Shown here piece after piece: positions 1 through 13,000 of a stretch of DNA of 27,486 bases; position 1 is the stretch's first letter, and each line of letters opens with the position of its first letter. The stretch is taken from contig NW_003145294.1 in assembly GCF_000003605.2 (NCBI RefSeq), positions 158,333 through 185,818 on the forward strand. The letters are read 5' to 3'. The position numbers and the translations under genes are program-made. A model generated the notes under the pieces. The model did not search any database. It saw only the letters and a list, made by a program, of their open reading frames with translations, and was not told where the DNA came from. The DNA is from Saccoglossus kowalevskii. Lineage: Eukaryota; Hemichordata; Enteropneusta; Harrimaniidae.

Positions 1-319
1 AGCTTTAAACTACTTCGTGATCACAGCATGGTAGGATTCTATTAGAAACGTATTTATTGTTTTCTATGCTGAAGCATACTAATGTATTCCATGTGATTTG
101 TTCCCGTTGAATTCTGTCTACCACCACCACATACAATAAATGTTACTAAAATCACAATGCTGACATTTTCCAATGTTGGAGTACTTAACTCTTCACATGC
201 GCTCTCTGTCAATTATCGAAAGTACCACTGAATTGTACGCTTGTGGTCAAATACTAATTCATTCAAACTTCAAAATATTCACCATTTTAGTAATATTTCA
301 CTCAATAATATTAATATTA

Positions 320-369
<50 letters not shown>

Positions 370-3151
370 TTAACATCACACAAACTTGCATTTAGTGTGT
401 GATCTTTAACTAGATCGACCCTCGGTGACAATGGTTACCATGCATCCAAAAATGTCAAAGACCGCTAGTGATGAAAGGAGTAGTGAAACATTCCAAGGGA
501 AATTAAAATGGAGATAAAGATTTTCGTGATCAGTTTATTTCGACGTCTTTTATACACTGGTACTACGTCCAACAAAAGCAAATCTGCTATATACTATCTG
601 TAGTATGTAGTTGAAAACAGATCTAATCCGTCAAACTTTTAAATGTTCGACTAGCCCTTCTTGTCTGAGAATGCTGAGATGTATCTTTCAATGAGCTAAA
701 CGTATTGGTTCATCTGAACAGCTGCTGTAGTTTGTTTCATGTTAAGGAGCACTGAACCAATTAAACTACAAAACACAGAGGTAGCAATTACAAAGGTTCT
801 TGTGAACTTTTATTCTCGTTAACTAACAAGTATTACATAAGAACATGTCTTATTCCCTGCGAGATCCGTCGCTATGTTGAGTACGGTTGATACATACAGG
901 GTGACCAGACTAACAGGTCTTGCAACATACAACCGACAATCTAATTTTAAGAATTGTCGCAACTACTTTGGAATGATATAGCTGCCAATATTTGGGCATG
1001 TTTTATTATTCTCCGTGCTAAACGCTGCTCGTTTGTCGCTTTAAGTAGGCAAGGTACAAACCAATCTATCGGGTATATCAGAATTTTCGACGTATTTCGA
1101 AATATTCTCGTACGATTCTAGTACTTTATTACCATTTTAGATAGTTGTTTCATAGGATTAACCTTACTACTGTATAGTGTAGAACGTAAAGAAATTGCAA
1201 ACTAATTCGAGCATACCCTTATTTTACTCTATATTTTACCAGTGTCTATTCTGCATGGCATACACAGAACATGATGAAAGCATAAGGTGATCACAGCGCT
1301 AACGACTATCAGGAATCTCAATGTTGCAAATAGATTTATTCGCAGAACTGAGGCTTTCTTCAAACGGATTACAGTTTGTCAATTAATCGAGACTTATCTA
1401 TTTCAGCTGCGCCGAATCGATACAATTATTTACAAATACAATAGGTTTTCAGGGTTGGCATTGCATTCATGTAATCGATATTACAATTTGGCAATAACAA
1501 GCACAGAATTGATACATGTCTAATGATAATACTGAACTTCTTTATTTTACCTTATACTCAAGGTTTGACCACGACAAAAAGGGTAGAATCACTTTTTCGC
1601 CAGTGGCAAATGTGAGCCCAAACGAATGTGTTAAGTTCGGCTTGCGTGTGTGTAGCCTGTTCAGTGACAATACGATGGCAGTAAGGTAATTAACGGAAAT
1701 ATGCGAGTCGATAAAGAGACCGACGCATTGACGTTTGAGATCCTGTACGATAATTATAACGAAAAAAAAGAATCTCCGTTGATCAATACAATTATCTGTC
1801 GAAAGTAAATCAATTTCGAAAACTTAATTACTGTTGTTTTTAAATAGTCGTCGTGTTGATTCTTTAAATCCAATGAAAGGTGAACGTTATGATCCCAAGT
1901 CTTTGTCCATAATAATAACTTTTGTGTATTCGGACAAAGATGTTGTGTGTTAATACAGTATGACATCAATGCAGCTAAGAATCGTCACATTGAAGTACAA
2001 CGTTTGAAATGTTAGTACATGAAAGAATACGTGTTTCGTAGCAGCATGTTGGCATGGGTTGACGCTACGACATTTGCGTATTCCTACTATATGTCATAAT
2101 CCACTAATCTACGCAATTATATGCGCTTTATAAGCTGCCTTTTCAAACATTAACACATCACGTACATTACTATTTATCAATAACCCACAAACCGGTCTAA
2201 TCTTTACCCTCCTGAGATTAGTCGAGTCCTCTAGATAACATTGTTAAACAAAGGAATATTGATAATGCAGAGAATGCAGGGAAAGGGAAACCACAGTCTT
2301 TGTTCGAGCGTAAGATTAAAGAGTACTCATACTCGTAATAAGAAAACTAATCAAATATTGGTACGTCTACAATTTTTTTTTTATCGAGAGTATTCCCAAT
2401 TCGTCACAAGTATTATATACACCTACAATGTGCTGAAGGTCTAACAACACATTGTCCATTGTATTATCTATGTAAGTATATTTGTTGCGTTACATATCTT
2501 ACACAAGGTCTTTGCCGCTCACTTTGAGCAGGGATGAAAATGCAACACGGTATTACTGTCTGAGACAGTGGAGTGATTTTAGTAAATGTTCTACTCTCCG
2601 GAAAGCGGAATTCTCTGAACCATTACTAATCGTAACTACTTTATGCCGCTTTATTATTACAACACAACGTTAGTCGTTAATTTTAATCATACCGTACTAT
2701 TTAAAATAAACGTTATACACGTACGCACTTACAAAACGTTTAAACGGGTAGATAAATAAATGTTTATATACATCAATCAATTGAGTGGTAATCATCTTTA
2801 CGGCGCACCTGCTCACGTGATACAAATTTTACACACAGAAATGTTTTAGGATAAAAAACAAGATAGAAATTATCTAGTTATGTAAATTGTGAGTGATATT
2901 ATTATTGTATTTTAGAAATGTACGTATAACGTATATATTGGGAAAAATATGCGACATTGTTTAGCGTTTCGAGTTTCTATTTGCATAGTGTGGACTCTTT
3001 TCGGGTAATATTATATTAAGGATAATAATATTTTTTCATTAACGCATCATATGCTGTATTAATAATATTAGGGATTTATAGTTAAATCAAATTGTGCTGA
3101 CGAGAAATACAGATTGAGTTCTTTAACAAGTTTTATCTATGTCGGTAAAGT
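1..3151. other. AT-rich non-coding DNA
   Basis: Apart from the (TAA)n array, nothing recognisable. ORFs are short, lack domain signatures and have no supporting splice or promoter context. Confidence 0.7.
321..363. repeat. (TAA)n microsatellite
   Basis: About 14 perfect TAA/AAT triplets. It produces a poly-isoleucine tail in a spurious ORF on the plus strand. Confidence 0.95.
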
Positions 3152-3349
3152 TCATCTTTTTGGGACATATTTTACGAGCATGTACTTTACAATTTGCTCA
3201 CGTGATACACTAATAAATGAATCTATAATTCTGAAAACCCGAGCATCGCCTACCGTTTGTGACGTGAAGTATTCAATAATTTGACATAACCTTGTTTCAG
3301 TAGTCCTGTCGTGTAATTTCAAATCGTTGTAGCGTAAGGAATTGACAAT
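3152..3349 (-). CDS. Possible terminal exon with CARD/death-fold-like pattern
   Basis: Following a pyrimidine-rich acceptor (TATTTCTCCTCAG at 3350) there are 65 codons to a TGA at 3152. The translation has balanced amino-acid use, unlike the AT-biased noise ORFs nearby. Its hydrophobic spacing (R-L-C-Q-I-I-E-Y-F, then A-R-V-F-R-I-I-D-S-F-I, then E-Q-I-V-K-Y-M-L) resembles helices 3 to 6 of CARD domains (LLxxL, AFxxFxxxL, QxxLxxxL), adaptor folds greatly expanded in several marine deuterostomes. The helix 1-2 region would have to be on an upstream exon that I cannot identify, and no AATAAA is near. It could be a pseudogene remnant or chance. Confidence 0.25.
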   Translation of the reverse strand: MVNSLRYNDLKLHDRTTETRLCQIIEYFTSQTVGDARVFRIIDSFISVSREQIVKYMLVKYVPKR

Positions 3350-6300
3350 CTGAGGAGAAATAGCGGAGGTTGATATTGCTAATAAAGGCATATGCAGCCA
3401 CGTATAATATTTGCAAAATACATGGAGCAATACCGGTATATATTGTACATGTGCTGAAAAATGTTCAGGTAAATGATTGTGATTATTTCAACATTTGCCG
3501 CTGGTTTTGTAGCATGTAGTATGAATATTTTTTTCCGCGGCACCACAAATACACAGTAGAATACACTTGTAATGTACAAAAGTGAACACAAGAATGAACA
3601 ATGTGAGGTATGCATACAAATATATCTTATATAGACATATAAATGAATAAACGTGTATCGGCGAATTCAAGTGACAACAGAAATACCGAATTCGGATATT
3701 TATATAAAAACATAAAACTATGAAAAGAGAGAAATAAGTACCGACGAATGTATATTTACTTTCATGTATAGATAAGCATACTGCCTAACAACTGACACAG
3801 GAATGACAAATCGAGTTAGAAATAATAAGAGAATTTCTTATGTAGTTGTCAAATAGAAAAAAAAGATATAAAAAGCTAGATACATTTATGTATAGTTTCT
3901 TTTTTTCGTTCAGTTTTTACAGTTTCGCCAAGTTTGTTGAACTAGAGCTAGAAGTCAAAGAAACATACTAGATAAAGACGAAATACAATTAACAATAAGT
4001 GAAAATTGTTTACCTTAAGTTGCTGCGTTGCCTGAATCGTAGGATGAGGCTTGGGTGCTGATAGCGAGAAGACTTCTTAGGTTTTTACCTTATATATCGT
4101 CTAAAGGCTATATTCATCAATTGATCTCACATTGAAACGGACAGCTAACAACGAAAAACCTCGTTTTCGTGTATCTGCGTGTGTGATGATTGGCGATCGT
4201 CTCTTCGCTGTGTCCGTTACCACAGCTACCGGATGAACGTCACTTCATTGATAATTTATTTCTCACAAATAATGAAATCTGCATTACTTTGCAAATGCGC
4301 TGTATGATGCCATACCCCGGCTGTCATGACGACGATGATCATAATGTAATACCAATGGTTTTCAATGGAAAATCATGCGTGTAATCCTAAACTCCCAGCG
4401 CTGTGTCCATCCTTTCATTCCCTACTAACTAATGCCGACATACGATTGTCAAAAAATACCAACAATTACATGGTCGATGTGTGACGTGACATTCGGTCTC
4501 TGATAGTAAGTCCATGTGGACTTTGTGAGAAATTTCACCTGAAATATAATGAAAGCTCATTTCCCCCCATAATCAAAATTTTCTCATTACAAAGTAACAT
4601 TGATCCATAGTTGTTATTATCGTTGATCAACCAGTCAGTGGTCTCAAATGCATTATGTTCACGTTGCAAATGGTTCAATATAACTTCAACATAAATATAT
4701 ACTAGTTTCGTATTGGATATTTTGTGATATGTCTTTTTGAGCACACTCGCAATAAAAGTAAATCAAATCGGTGTGATTTTATCATTGTTATGTTGTATAT
4801 TTATAAAATCATAAAATTATGTTTGGCCATTTAGAACTCGCTGAAATACGGATGCTGGAAATGATAAGCATCACGACGGGAAAAGTTCATGAAAATTACA
4901 CATAAATTATATTTATCAGTTTGTCTAATTAAATTGCCATGCATATGACACAGAGACGCACTGGGATTTGTAAGATAAAATTATTTACATAATTCAGTTG
5001 AAATTACCACTTTTCCTGGCGTTGAATCACAAATCGGGTATTGTAGTGTGTGGATCCTTACATATTCACTCATAAAGGCTATTCTCCCTTATCTAGTTTA
5101 AGTTTAAGCTGTATATTATTCAAGCCACGGACGCACATTACGATGGCCTTACTGGCTAGTATATATTTCCGAATAACGACATAGACTATAAATAACATTA
5201 CAGTATTACAATATATTTATACCAGTCGATTAATGACCAATATACTAACTAATGCGTTCATTCTTTTTTTTGTAATTTATAGGGACTTCCTTTATTTCAA
5301 ACTGCTATAGATGTTATTTCCTCGTTTACTCTTTTATTAGCTGCGCTACCAGAAATGTAGTCAATTGACGTCATTTACATGTCAATAATAAATAACCGTG
5401 TTGGAGTAAACAGCATCAGTAAATTCATAACAGAAACTAATCTTTAGGTAATATTGTTTGTACGTCTTCGGATAATATAGTGTAATACACACAAATGAAT
5501 ATTTGTTATGTCACAATTGCTTCTACAATAATAGTATTCACAGAAGAGCAAATAATTGACATTTCTAACAATGTTGAATTGCATTATGTAACTAAGCATA
5601 GTATGATATAACTTTTTTACATTAGTGGGAACATCGGCGAACATTAGAGATATCAAAAAGACCATATACTATATTTATTATTACCCGAAGGCATTTAAAT
5701 ACACAGAATTTACACTGCCGGTTTGAAAATATAAGACGAGTGGGAACACTAATTGTCAACACGAATATATAATCAATCAGAGATTCATTCTATTTCGAGT
5801 TCTCAAATTGTTATGCATATATTCAGACATACACCATGATCAATGTCAAACCTACTATACAAATTGTGAACGTGCAAATGGCATCGTAATTTTACCTGCG
5901 TTTAAAAAACACGATCATCTTCAATTTGGTTTGTTAAAATAAAGTGAATCTGCGCATCCTTTTTATCACAGCAGGTATACATCAGCTACTCTGAATTATG
6001 TGAGTACTGGCTTCGCCTACAGCATATTTTATACACAGTAATGTAACTTGTATTGCACTTGTAATGTAGTACTAAATATCTTGCCAATTTTGTCGTGATG
6101 AAGATATTAAAATAGAATATGTGCCTGTTTGGAAGGTGACTCATATTGCGGAGACAATTTTATTTATTTGCACACATAATTAAAATGAGAAACGCACTCA
6201 CGACTGCCAATTTCCAAGTTCCATAAACGCAAAGATTAAATTAAGGCTCGCAATCCCATCACGAAAGGTTACGACACAACTTTAGCGTTTGAGTCAACAG

Positions 6301-8785
6301 TGATTTTTTAGTAGCACATGACATCGAAAAGCAGCAATCTTGAATTGTTGCAATGGTAATAATAATATATATCATATTTATTTTAAGGTATGTCTTATCA
6401 TAACAATTTTTATCATGCCCTCTATTGCACAGAAATGGGAATTCTTCTGATTAAGTGTGAGATTCTTATGAATGTAAATATATAATAAATATAAATATGA
6501 CAGTGATTTATTAGTAGGTGCTGAAGTTACTTCGATCCGCCATGAAGACACTCCTATTCGACATATACTAAAGATATTTTCAAATTAAGAGTAACTATCG
6601 ACATTATTTGTTGACATCGAATCAACACTTTTTTCAAAGTGTTCTTTTTATTGAGTTATAACTAGTAATTTGTAGATGTGGCAATTGACTATCTTTGGAT
6701 CAAGTCCAGGTACAATTAACCAATACTAGTAAAAGAAGAACCCTGTTTCTCATTTGTTACCTGACAAAGTGAGGGCGATTCAAAGCTATTTGCACCAATA
6801 GCAATTGGCGTTACAGAAACGGGTGGCGTGGTTACGAGAAAATAATTGTCCTCGCGACAGGATGGAGTAAAATCCAATGCGCATCTTGTATTGACTAACT
6901 CAATTGTCAGTCTATTTTCTTTCTGATTGAGTAGGTTTTAATATCGCCACAGCCATCAGAATTAACTTAAAGAAACAAATTGGACTGTTTCTCCGGCAAA
7001 ATGACATTTTTATTAGATAAATTAGCTTTGTGAAAACGATGAACTGAAAGCCGAGCCGTAATACGCGTGCGTTTTAGGGCGGAAGGAAAACACTGCGCAT
7101 AGTATTAATACATAAATAGAGGAAAACGTCATTTTCAATCCATAGTTGTATTATCAGAAATACAAAGACAGTATATATAAAGAGCTTTAACATACCTAAT
7201 ACTTATCCATCTGAAAACATTATATTTAATAATTTAAAAGTAATTACTAATCAAATACTAAACATGGCGTCTAGCAAAAATACAATACAGTGATTTAAAA
7301 TATAAGTTCATGCATTTTTCATGTTCAATGTTCTACCTTGTTTCGCTACGTTAGATTCATTTAGTTTACAAAGGCATTCAAGTCTTAACTACGTTGACGC
7401 GGTAAAGAAGACTGCATGACTTTGATAGCGATCTATGGTGTTATCCCGGCCGTGGAGACCTGCGTCATATTTCTGTTGACAATTAAATGCAATGTTTTAA
7501 GTTAGTGCACAGCTGAGTGACCGGCGTTATGTTATAAAATTCACGAATAGTACCGAAGTAAACTCACAGATTGTTCTATTTGGGAAATTATATCCCATAT
7601 CTAATATCTAATTAGTAACTAGTTTGTTGTATGTACATGCACAGCTATAGATAAGAGACACATTGATGAGTAAAAAACATATCTGATCTGATACCAATTA
7701 TTAATCTACCAGCAAAGTTACCACGAGTACGGCAATTGTTTGAAACAACAGAAATAAAAGACGTTAACCACGTTCACTTTTTAGGAAAAATTTCACATTT
7801 GTAACATACTAAATGTCTTCATCGCATTCATGATTTTCTGTCGCACGAGGAATGAAAATTACTTTTTTGATGTCTTATTATCCGGTTTGATAGCTTATCC
7901 TTAACAAGTAAATGCCCACAACTACAGTATAATCTCAGAACAATTAATTGCCAATGACATAGTGGAAGTTGCAGTTATGTTTAATTTGAAGCTCGATCTC
8001 ACTTGACCTTGAGTAATTTATATCCGTTTACTCGGCGGCTATTATGCACGTTTTTCATTGTTCGAACTTATCTGCCATGTACATTTCAATACTCCAACGC
8101 AAAGCTGTATACATGATAACAAGACTATTTGCAGCCGGCGAGGGAGCATCGAGAGAAATTATTCAGATTTGTTGATCATCCCTCAACAGATTGATATGTC
8201 ATTTCTTGTTATGATGAATTCAGTCATGATTATACTCGGTTATCGAATGCTATTAGCGTGTCTTAGTACATCCCCGGGACTGATAAGACATGTTCATCAG
8301 AAGAGAAACAAAAAATAAACGGCGTCGTTCACGACCTAACTATAGTCTGCCTTAAGTGTATATTTGGCACATCATTGCACAATACGTATATTTATTCACA
8401 CGTTATATAGGTGTGTATTAGTTTGTCGTAAACAATTAATGACGTGACAACTGTAATCGCTACAGAAATGAATTAGAAATGAATATTATATTCTTAGAGT
8501 GAACAAAATTTACGCATTTGATTGTAGTAGCTTTTTACACAAGCCATTTCAACTCCATGAATTGTATGTTAATACGCGAAACACCCCAGAGAAACAAATA
8601 TTATTAGAGATTGAGAAAGACAATCTTTAAAAAAAGATATAAAATATAGTAAATACTGAGGATATTGTTCGAGTGTAGAGTGAGAGATAACATATACAAT
8701 GTAATTGCCCGAGAAATACCAATACCAATGTTTTTGACAATAAAGATATTATTCAATAATTATATATTTTTCTTTGGAAGGATGG
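3350..8785. other. AT-rich non-coding DNA
   Basis: No exon or element could be supported. Short ORFs at 4190-4384 and 8058-8318 (one hydrophobic stretch, basic tail) have no recognisable domain. Confidence 0.65.
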
Positions 8786-8855
8786 TACAGTACAGTACAG
8801 TACAGTACAGTACAGTACAGTACAGTACAGTACAGTACAGTACAGTACAGTACAG
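8786..8855. repeat. (TACAG)14 microsatellite
   Basis: Fourteen uninterrupted TACAG pentamers, followed by TACTT. Its perfection points to a young, probably polymorphic array. It is in frame with spurious short ORFs. Confidence 0.97.
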
Positions 8856-9310
8856 TACTTATTTTGAGGATCAAAACGGAATATGAATACCACCGTTTTA
8901 AAAATCAGCTACCTAAATTTGAAACAATTTGGGCAGTGAACGGTGTGTTATGTGACATTCAGAATGATGCACTTCAAATTCATCTGTAATCTGCCACCAT
9001 GGTTTTACTTGTCCACTTCGCTGTTTAGGGCTTTTGCCCTATTGAGCCATAGTTGGTCTTTATGTATCCTTTTTGGTAATTGCTGTGTTAATCCCTGGTT
9101 TCGTGACATTAGTCGTGTCAGAGGATTTTGTTCTTATGGCGGATGTCAGTCTACACACACAAACACTGAATTGCCACCCTCTTGGCTTTTCATTTTCCTC
9201 AACAAACTGAACGCGCGGGTGAACGCGGTGCTTTTCAGCGCTCCCGTATTATTACAGGTTTTGCCTCGCGACTTAGTCGTGTCGGCTTTCAGCTTTAAAA
9301 CATTTTTTTA

Positions 9311-9498
9311 TGTCCTGGGCACGACGTTAAAACTGCATCTGATTGTGGAGTTGTTGTACTTGGGAGAATGAGGTTACCCTTTGCCGCAACTACCTCCAGG
9401 TCACCCTTGGGCAAGGTGTAGCACCTGTCAGCCTTGGGTGCCAACTTCCCACATAATAAGTTTGGTTGACGTCAGTAAAGGCATACGGTCATAGAAAC
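9311..9498. repeat. 185-bp repeat unit, copy A
   Basis: Begins TGTCCTGGGCACGACGTTAA and runs through TTGGGAGAATGAGGTTACCC, CACCCTTGGGCAAGGTGTAG and GTTTGGTTGACGTCAGTAAAG to GGTCATAGAAACC. Relative to copy B it has a 6-bp insert (CACCTG). The CCTGGGCAAGACGTTAA style motif resembles the body of tRNA-derived SINEs of marine invertebrates, but no A/B box promoter was found. Confidence 0.88.
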
Positions 9499-9576
9499 CT
9501 TGCACCAACTCAACCTCACATGTGAGGTATTACCTGATAATGGCAACGTTTACGTTTATTTAAATTTGTATATATT

Positions 9577-9758
9577 TGTCCTGGGTAAGATTTTAAACTA
9601 CATCCGGTTGTGGAGTCTATGGACTTGGGAGAATGAGGTTACCCTTTGTCACAACTACCTCCAGATCACCCTTGGGCAAGGTGTAGTCAGCCTTGGGTTC
9701 CAACTTCCCACGTAATAAGTTTGGTTGACGTCAGTAAGGGCATACGGTCGTAAAATCC
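9577..9758. repeat. 185-bp repeat unit, copy B
   Basis: Second direct copy of the unit at 9311, beginning TGTCCTGGGTAAGATTTTAA, separated from copy A by 78 bp of other sequence. Differences are mostly scattered transitions. Confidence 0.88.
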
Positions 9759-9970
9759 GCATAGGTGGACAATATTTCATGTAAATATATGTATATGTAT
9801 ATGTATGTTTCAGTTTTCCTTAGCATTTGGCAGGGGGTCGTAACCTCTTGTAGTGAGAACCAGTGTGACTGGCCTGTCCACGGGATGTTAAGGTTTTCAT
9901 AGTAAAAGTTATCAGTCACATCCGTTATTGTAATTTCGTTTTTATTTGTCCGTAAATCAAAAATCAAAAG

Positions 9971-10041
9971 TACAGTACAGTACAGTACACTGAATTGCGC
10001 TGCGCTGCGGTGCGCTACGCTACGCTACCCTACGCTACACT
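9971..10041. repeat. (TACAG)3 plus degenerate GCGCT/ACGCT pentamer array
   Basis: Three TACAG units at 9971-9985, then nine pentamers from 9997: GCGCT, GCGCT, GCGGT, GCGCT, ACGCT, ACGCT, ACCCT, ACGCT, ACACT. The stepwise drift from GCGCT to ACGCT shows replication slippage with mutation. Confidence 0.9.
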
Positions 10042-13000
10042 ATACATGTGTTGACAAAAATGGTAATTTCTGAGTGACTCCACTGACAGTTTCGATCATG
10101 AGTGTCATATTTACGGCAATTGCATAAAAGTGCAACAAAGTATACTCACTACCCACGTAATAATTTGTTGTATTGCTATAAAGTGTAGGAGTTGGGCTCT
10201 GTTGGGAAAAGAATTGACTTATTTATTTATTTAATTTTCCATACAACCAACTTCTATAGAAACGTATTGAACCTGCGTTATGCAGAGTATGTAGGAATAA
10301 TACCATTGCCATTATACATGCAATAATTGTGTTCCAGACTTATTTATTTGCCGGTCACCTTGCATAATTACCGGCGATTTGGTGAAGAGTTTTTGTAAAC
10401 ATAGAGGATATATCGTGGCTGATCCTACAATATCATACAATTTCGCTATAACTATTTCTTGACGATAATGACAGATCACGAAGGTGATATCCTGCTCATT
10501 ATATGTATTTTTGTTTCGTGTGTTTTACAGTCAGTGTGTTACTAACAGAAATATTCAACATAATATATTTCCTAAACATAAACAAGGAAATGTTGTGTAA
10601 AACCACCACCACCATTCATTTGCGTTTGACCCAGTGTGTCATCTACTTGCCTCTGATTATACTTATGCTCTACACGAGTACATGTTATGCATTCAAACGC
10701 TATGCACCATTCGAGGAATGAACATGAACAAAAAGCGGATGTAGGAACTAGCGACTCGCACGCTGTCACAATTGGTTCAAAATGATATTGTGAGTCGGTA
10801 ATTATTGTTATATCATCAAAGGTTTCGCGCGAGAAACATATATATATATAGGATTAGCATACTGTTTTACGGGAATACATTTTCCGACTGTTTCGCCATG
10901 CCATAGCACGATTCAAGACTATTCTCCGCGTATTACCATATGTAATTATATATAATTATATATAATTAACGTAAATACCACGAAAGGAAATCGTCGCCAT
11001 TTAGATGACCGAATAAGTTGACGCGCATAAGTCATATATTATTTATGTATTGCAGATCACCAAATTCAGATGGCCCATATCCGTATATACCGATATGGCG
11101 ACGTGACGATATACTCTTAACAGTTCAATGTAACACACACCTTACAACTGAGACCAAGGTAATGCACGGCGCAACTAAACTTTATATTGTTGATTAACAA
11201 GGAAATTGAATGATCGAATCGCACTGGAAGCGACATAATCTCTCCATGTCAAATGGATCATAAAGCTTTTACAAATTAGTATTTCGGAAATTTGAGGTTC
11301 ACGATTATGCAAGTACACCGATAGGGAATTGTTCTGGTAGTATTTCCTTCCTTTGACAAATTGTTTTCCTAATATTATAGTGCAACAAGCCAGAAATGCA
11401 GTATAATATGATTATTATGTGGTCCGTGATCGAGTGAGCGTAAGTTCACTGATATATAAACGCAATGAGTCTACTAAACACGGAGGCTTGTTAACTGACG
11501 GCAAATCTTGCAGTGCGAGCACAAAGTCAAGAAGGGAAGCTAAAGATTATCTGAATTTAAGGCAGTGATACACAGTTTAACTATGAAAAAATTTCACACA
11601 AACTGAATAAAATATATTGTTGACACATTATACCACAACCACGATCGCGCAAATATCAACCTTTTTTCTGTGTTGGAACACGTTTGAAGGGTTTGAAGCG
11701 TACGATAGCGACCATCACAACCATTGACTTGATGCTGATTAGCGACAATAGTGGGCGGGCGTGATTTGGTTATTGCTACTTTGGAAGTATTTCTGTTTCT
11801 ACCAAATAGCCACTTCCCGCATTTGGAGATCAGATAATAAACACTGATGCAACCCTGAGATAATTTTAAAGTTACTGAATATGCGAATTTGCAAGGTAGT
11901 TAGCTTCCATTAAGCCTATTGTCAGATTTCCGAGGCTCCATTTATGCACTTGTGTACACAGAAAATAATTATAGTCGTAGTACTACTTTTTTTGACCCCA
12001 CACACAAACATTAAAGAAAGTATGTATCATTGGTTGAAATGGTAAATAGGTCTCATCATAGCTCAATATTTCGTTGAGATGAAGTTATATAGTGTGTAAA
12101 GAATTGTGGAAACAATTTGGAACATAGTATTTAATGCTATGAAAAGATTTCACAAATATGCTTTTTTTTGCCTGTTTAAGTTATTCTCCAAAACATATTA
12201 TGTTTACAAGGTCAAATTTTCTCGAACGACCATTGGCAAGATCTTCAACTTCACAACATTAGCATAGAGTGAATTTGGTTTGCAGCGAAAATATATAAAA
12301 ACCTTGGCAATCCTCTGGGATAGTCAAGCATTGCCAACTGATAACATGTTTTATGTAAATATCACTAGTACAAGACAATTGTTAAGTTGTAACTGTGAGT
12401 TTAAAAAACAAATGTTCTCTAATATCATGTAGTAGTGACATTTATATATATTGACGGCAGTTTTATCATCTCGTGAATAGTTATGCAAACGAACTTCTCC
12501 TATTCACTCTCTAACAAGCGATGTACACTCGTATGATGTTCAGCCTATTGTAATCAAAAATGTAACAATATTCACAATTCACAGGATTTTAGGCACAAAT
12601 TAAGTGACAAGAAATACATTTTATATTCAATTTGAGGAGGAAAGATCTGTAATTTGAAGCACACAGGAGACAGCATTTTGGAAAAATTTCCAATACAAGT
12701 GATAAATAAAAAAACGTAAAACGTAAAAAAGAGCAATAAAAGCATGCCAATTGTGGATATTTCATGCTCCATGTATCGGTTATGGGCATATTCAGTTGAA
12801 GAAAATAAAATGTTATTTAGAACTATTCTGAAATGTTTTGTATAGTTTCTGAAAATATTCACATCAATATCTTAACGCAAAAAACAAGGTCACACAGTTA
12901 ATACATCATGTGAACATGAACATCAAATGTTCAAATAGAGCTTAGACTAACTATTCCCGGTATTGAATTTAGTGAAACACGAGCTACTAAATCAAAAAGC

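Larger units (their letters stand above)
8786..10041. mobile_element. Microsatellite-bounded repeat complex, possible non-autonomous element
   Basis: The block opens with 14 perfect TACAG units and closes with three TACAG units plus about nine GCGCT/ACGCT pentamers. Inside are two diverged direct copies of a ~185-bp unit (9311-9498, 9577-9758). The region is less AT-rich than its surroundings and the long ORF at 8943-9371 has no recognisable domain. The layout (microsatellite, core repeats, microsatellite) resembles pearl-type or Helitron-derived elements of marine invertebrates. I did not find Helitron ends or a target duplication, so the boundaries are inferred. Confidence 0.45.

Noticed and set aside
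2806-3210. Shared 15-mer TGCTCACGTGATACA near 2808 and 3196
   Set aside because: A single short match with an E-box core; no extended similarity around it, so probably coincidence.
8058-8318. 86-codon ORF with one hydrophobic segment and basic C-terminus
   Set aside because: Resembles a fragment of a membrane protein only superficially; a single hydrophobic stretch is common in AT-rich random ORFs.
8943-9371. 142-codon plus-strand ORF
   Set aside because: No recognisable domain; it lies inside the repeat complex and ends in the repeated 185-bp unit, so it is probably chance within a non-autonomous element.
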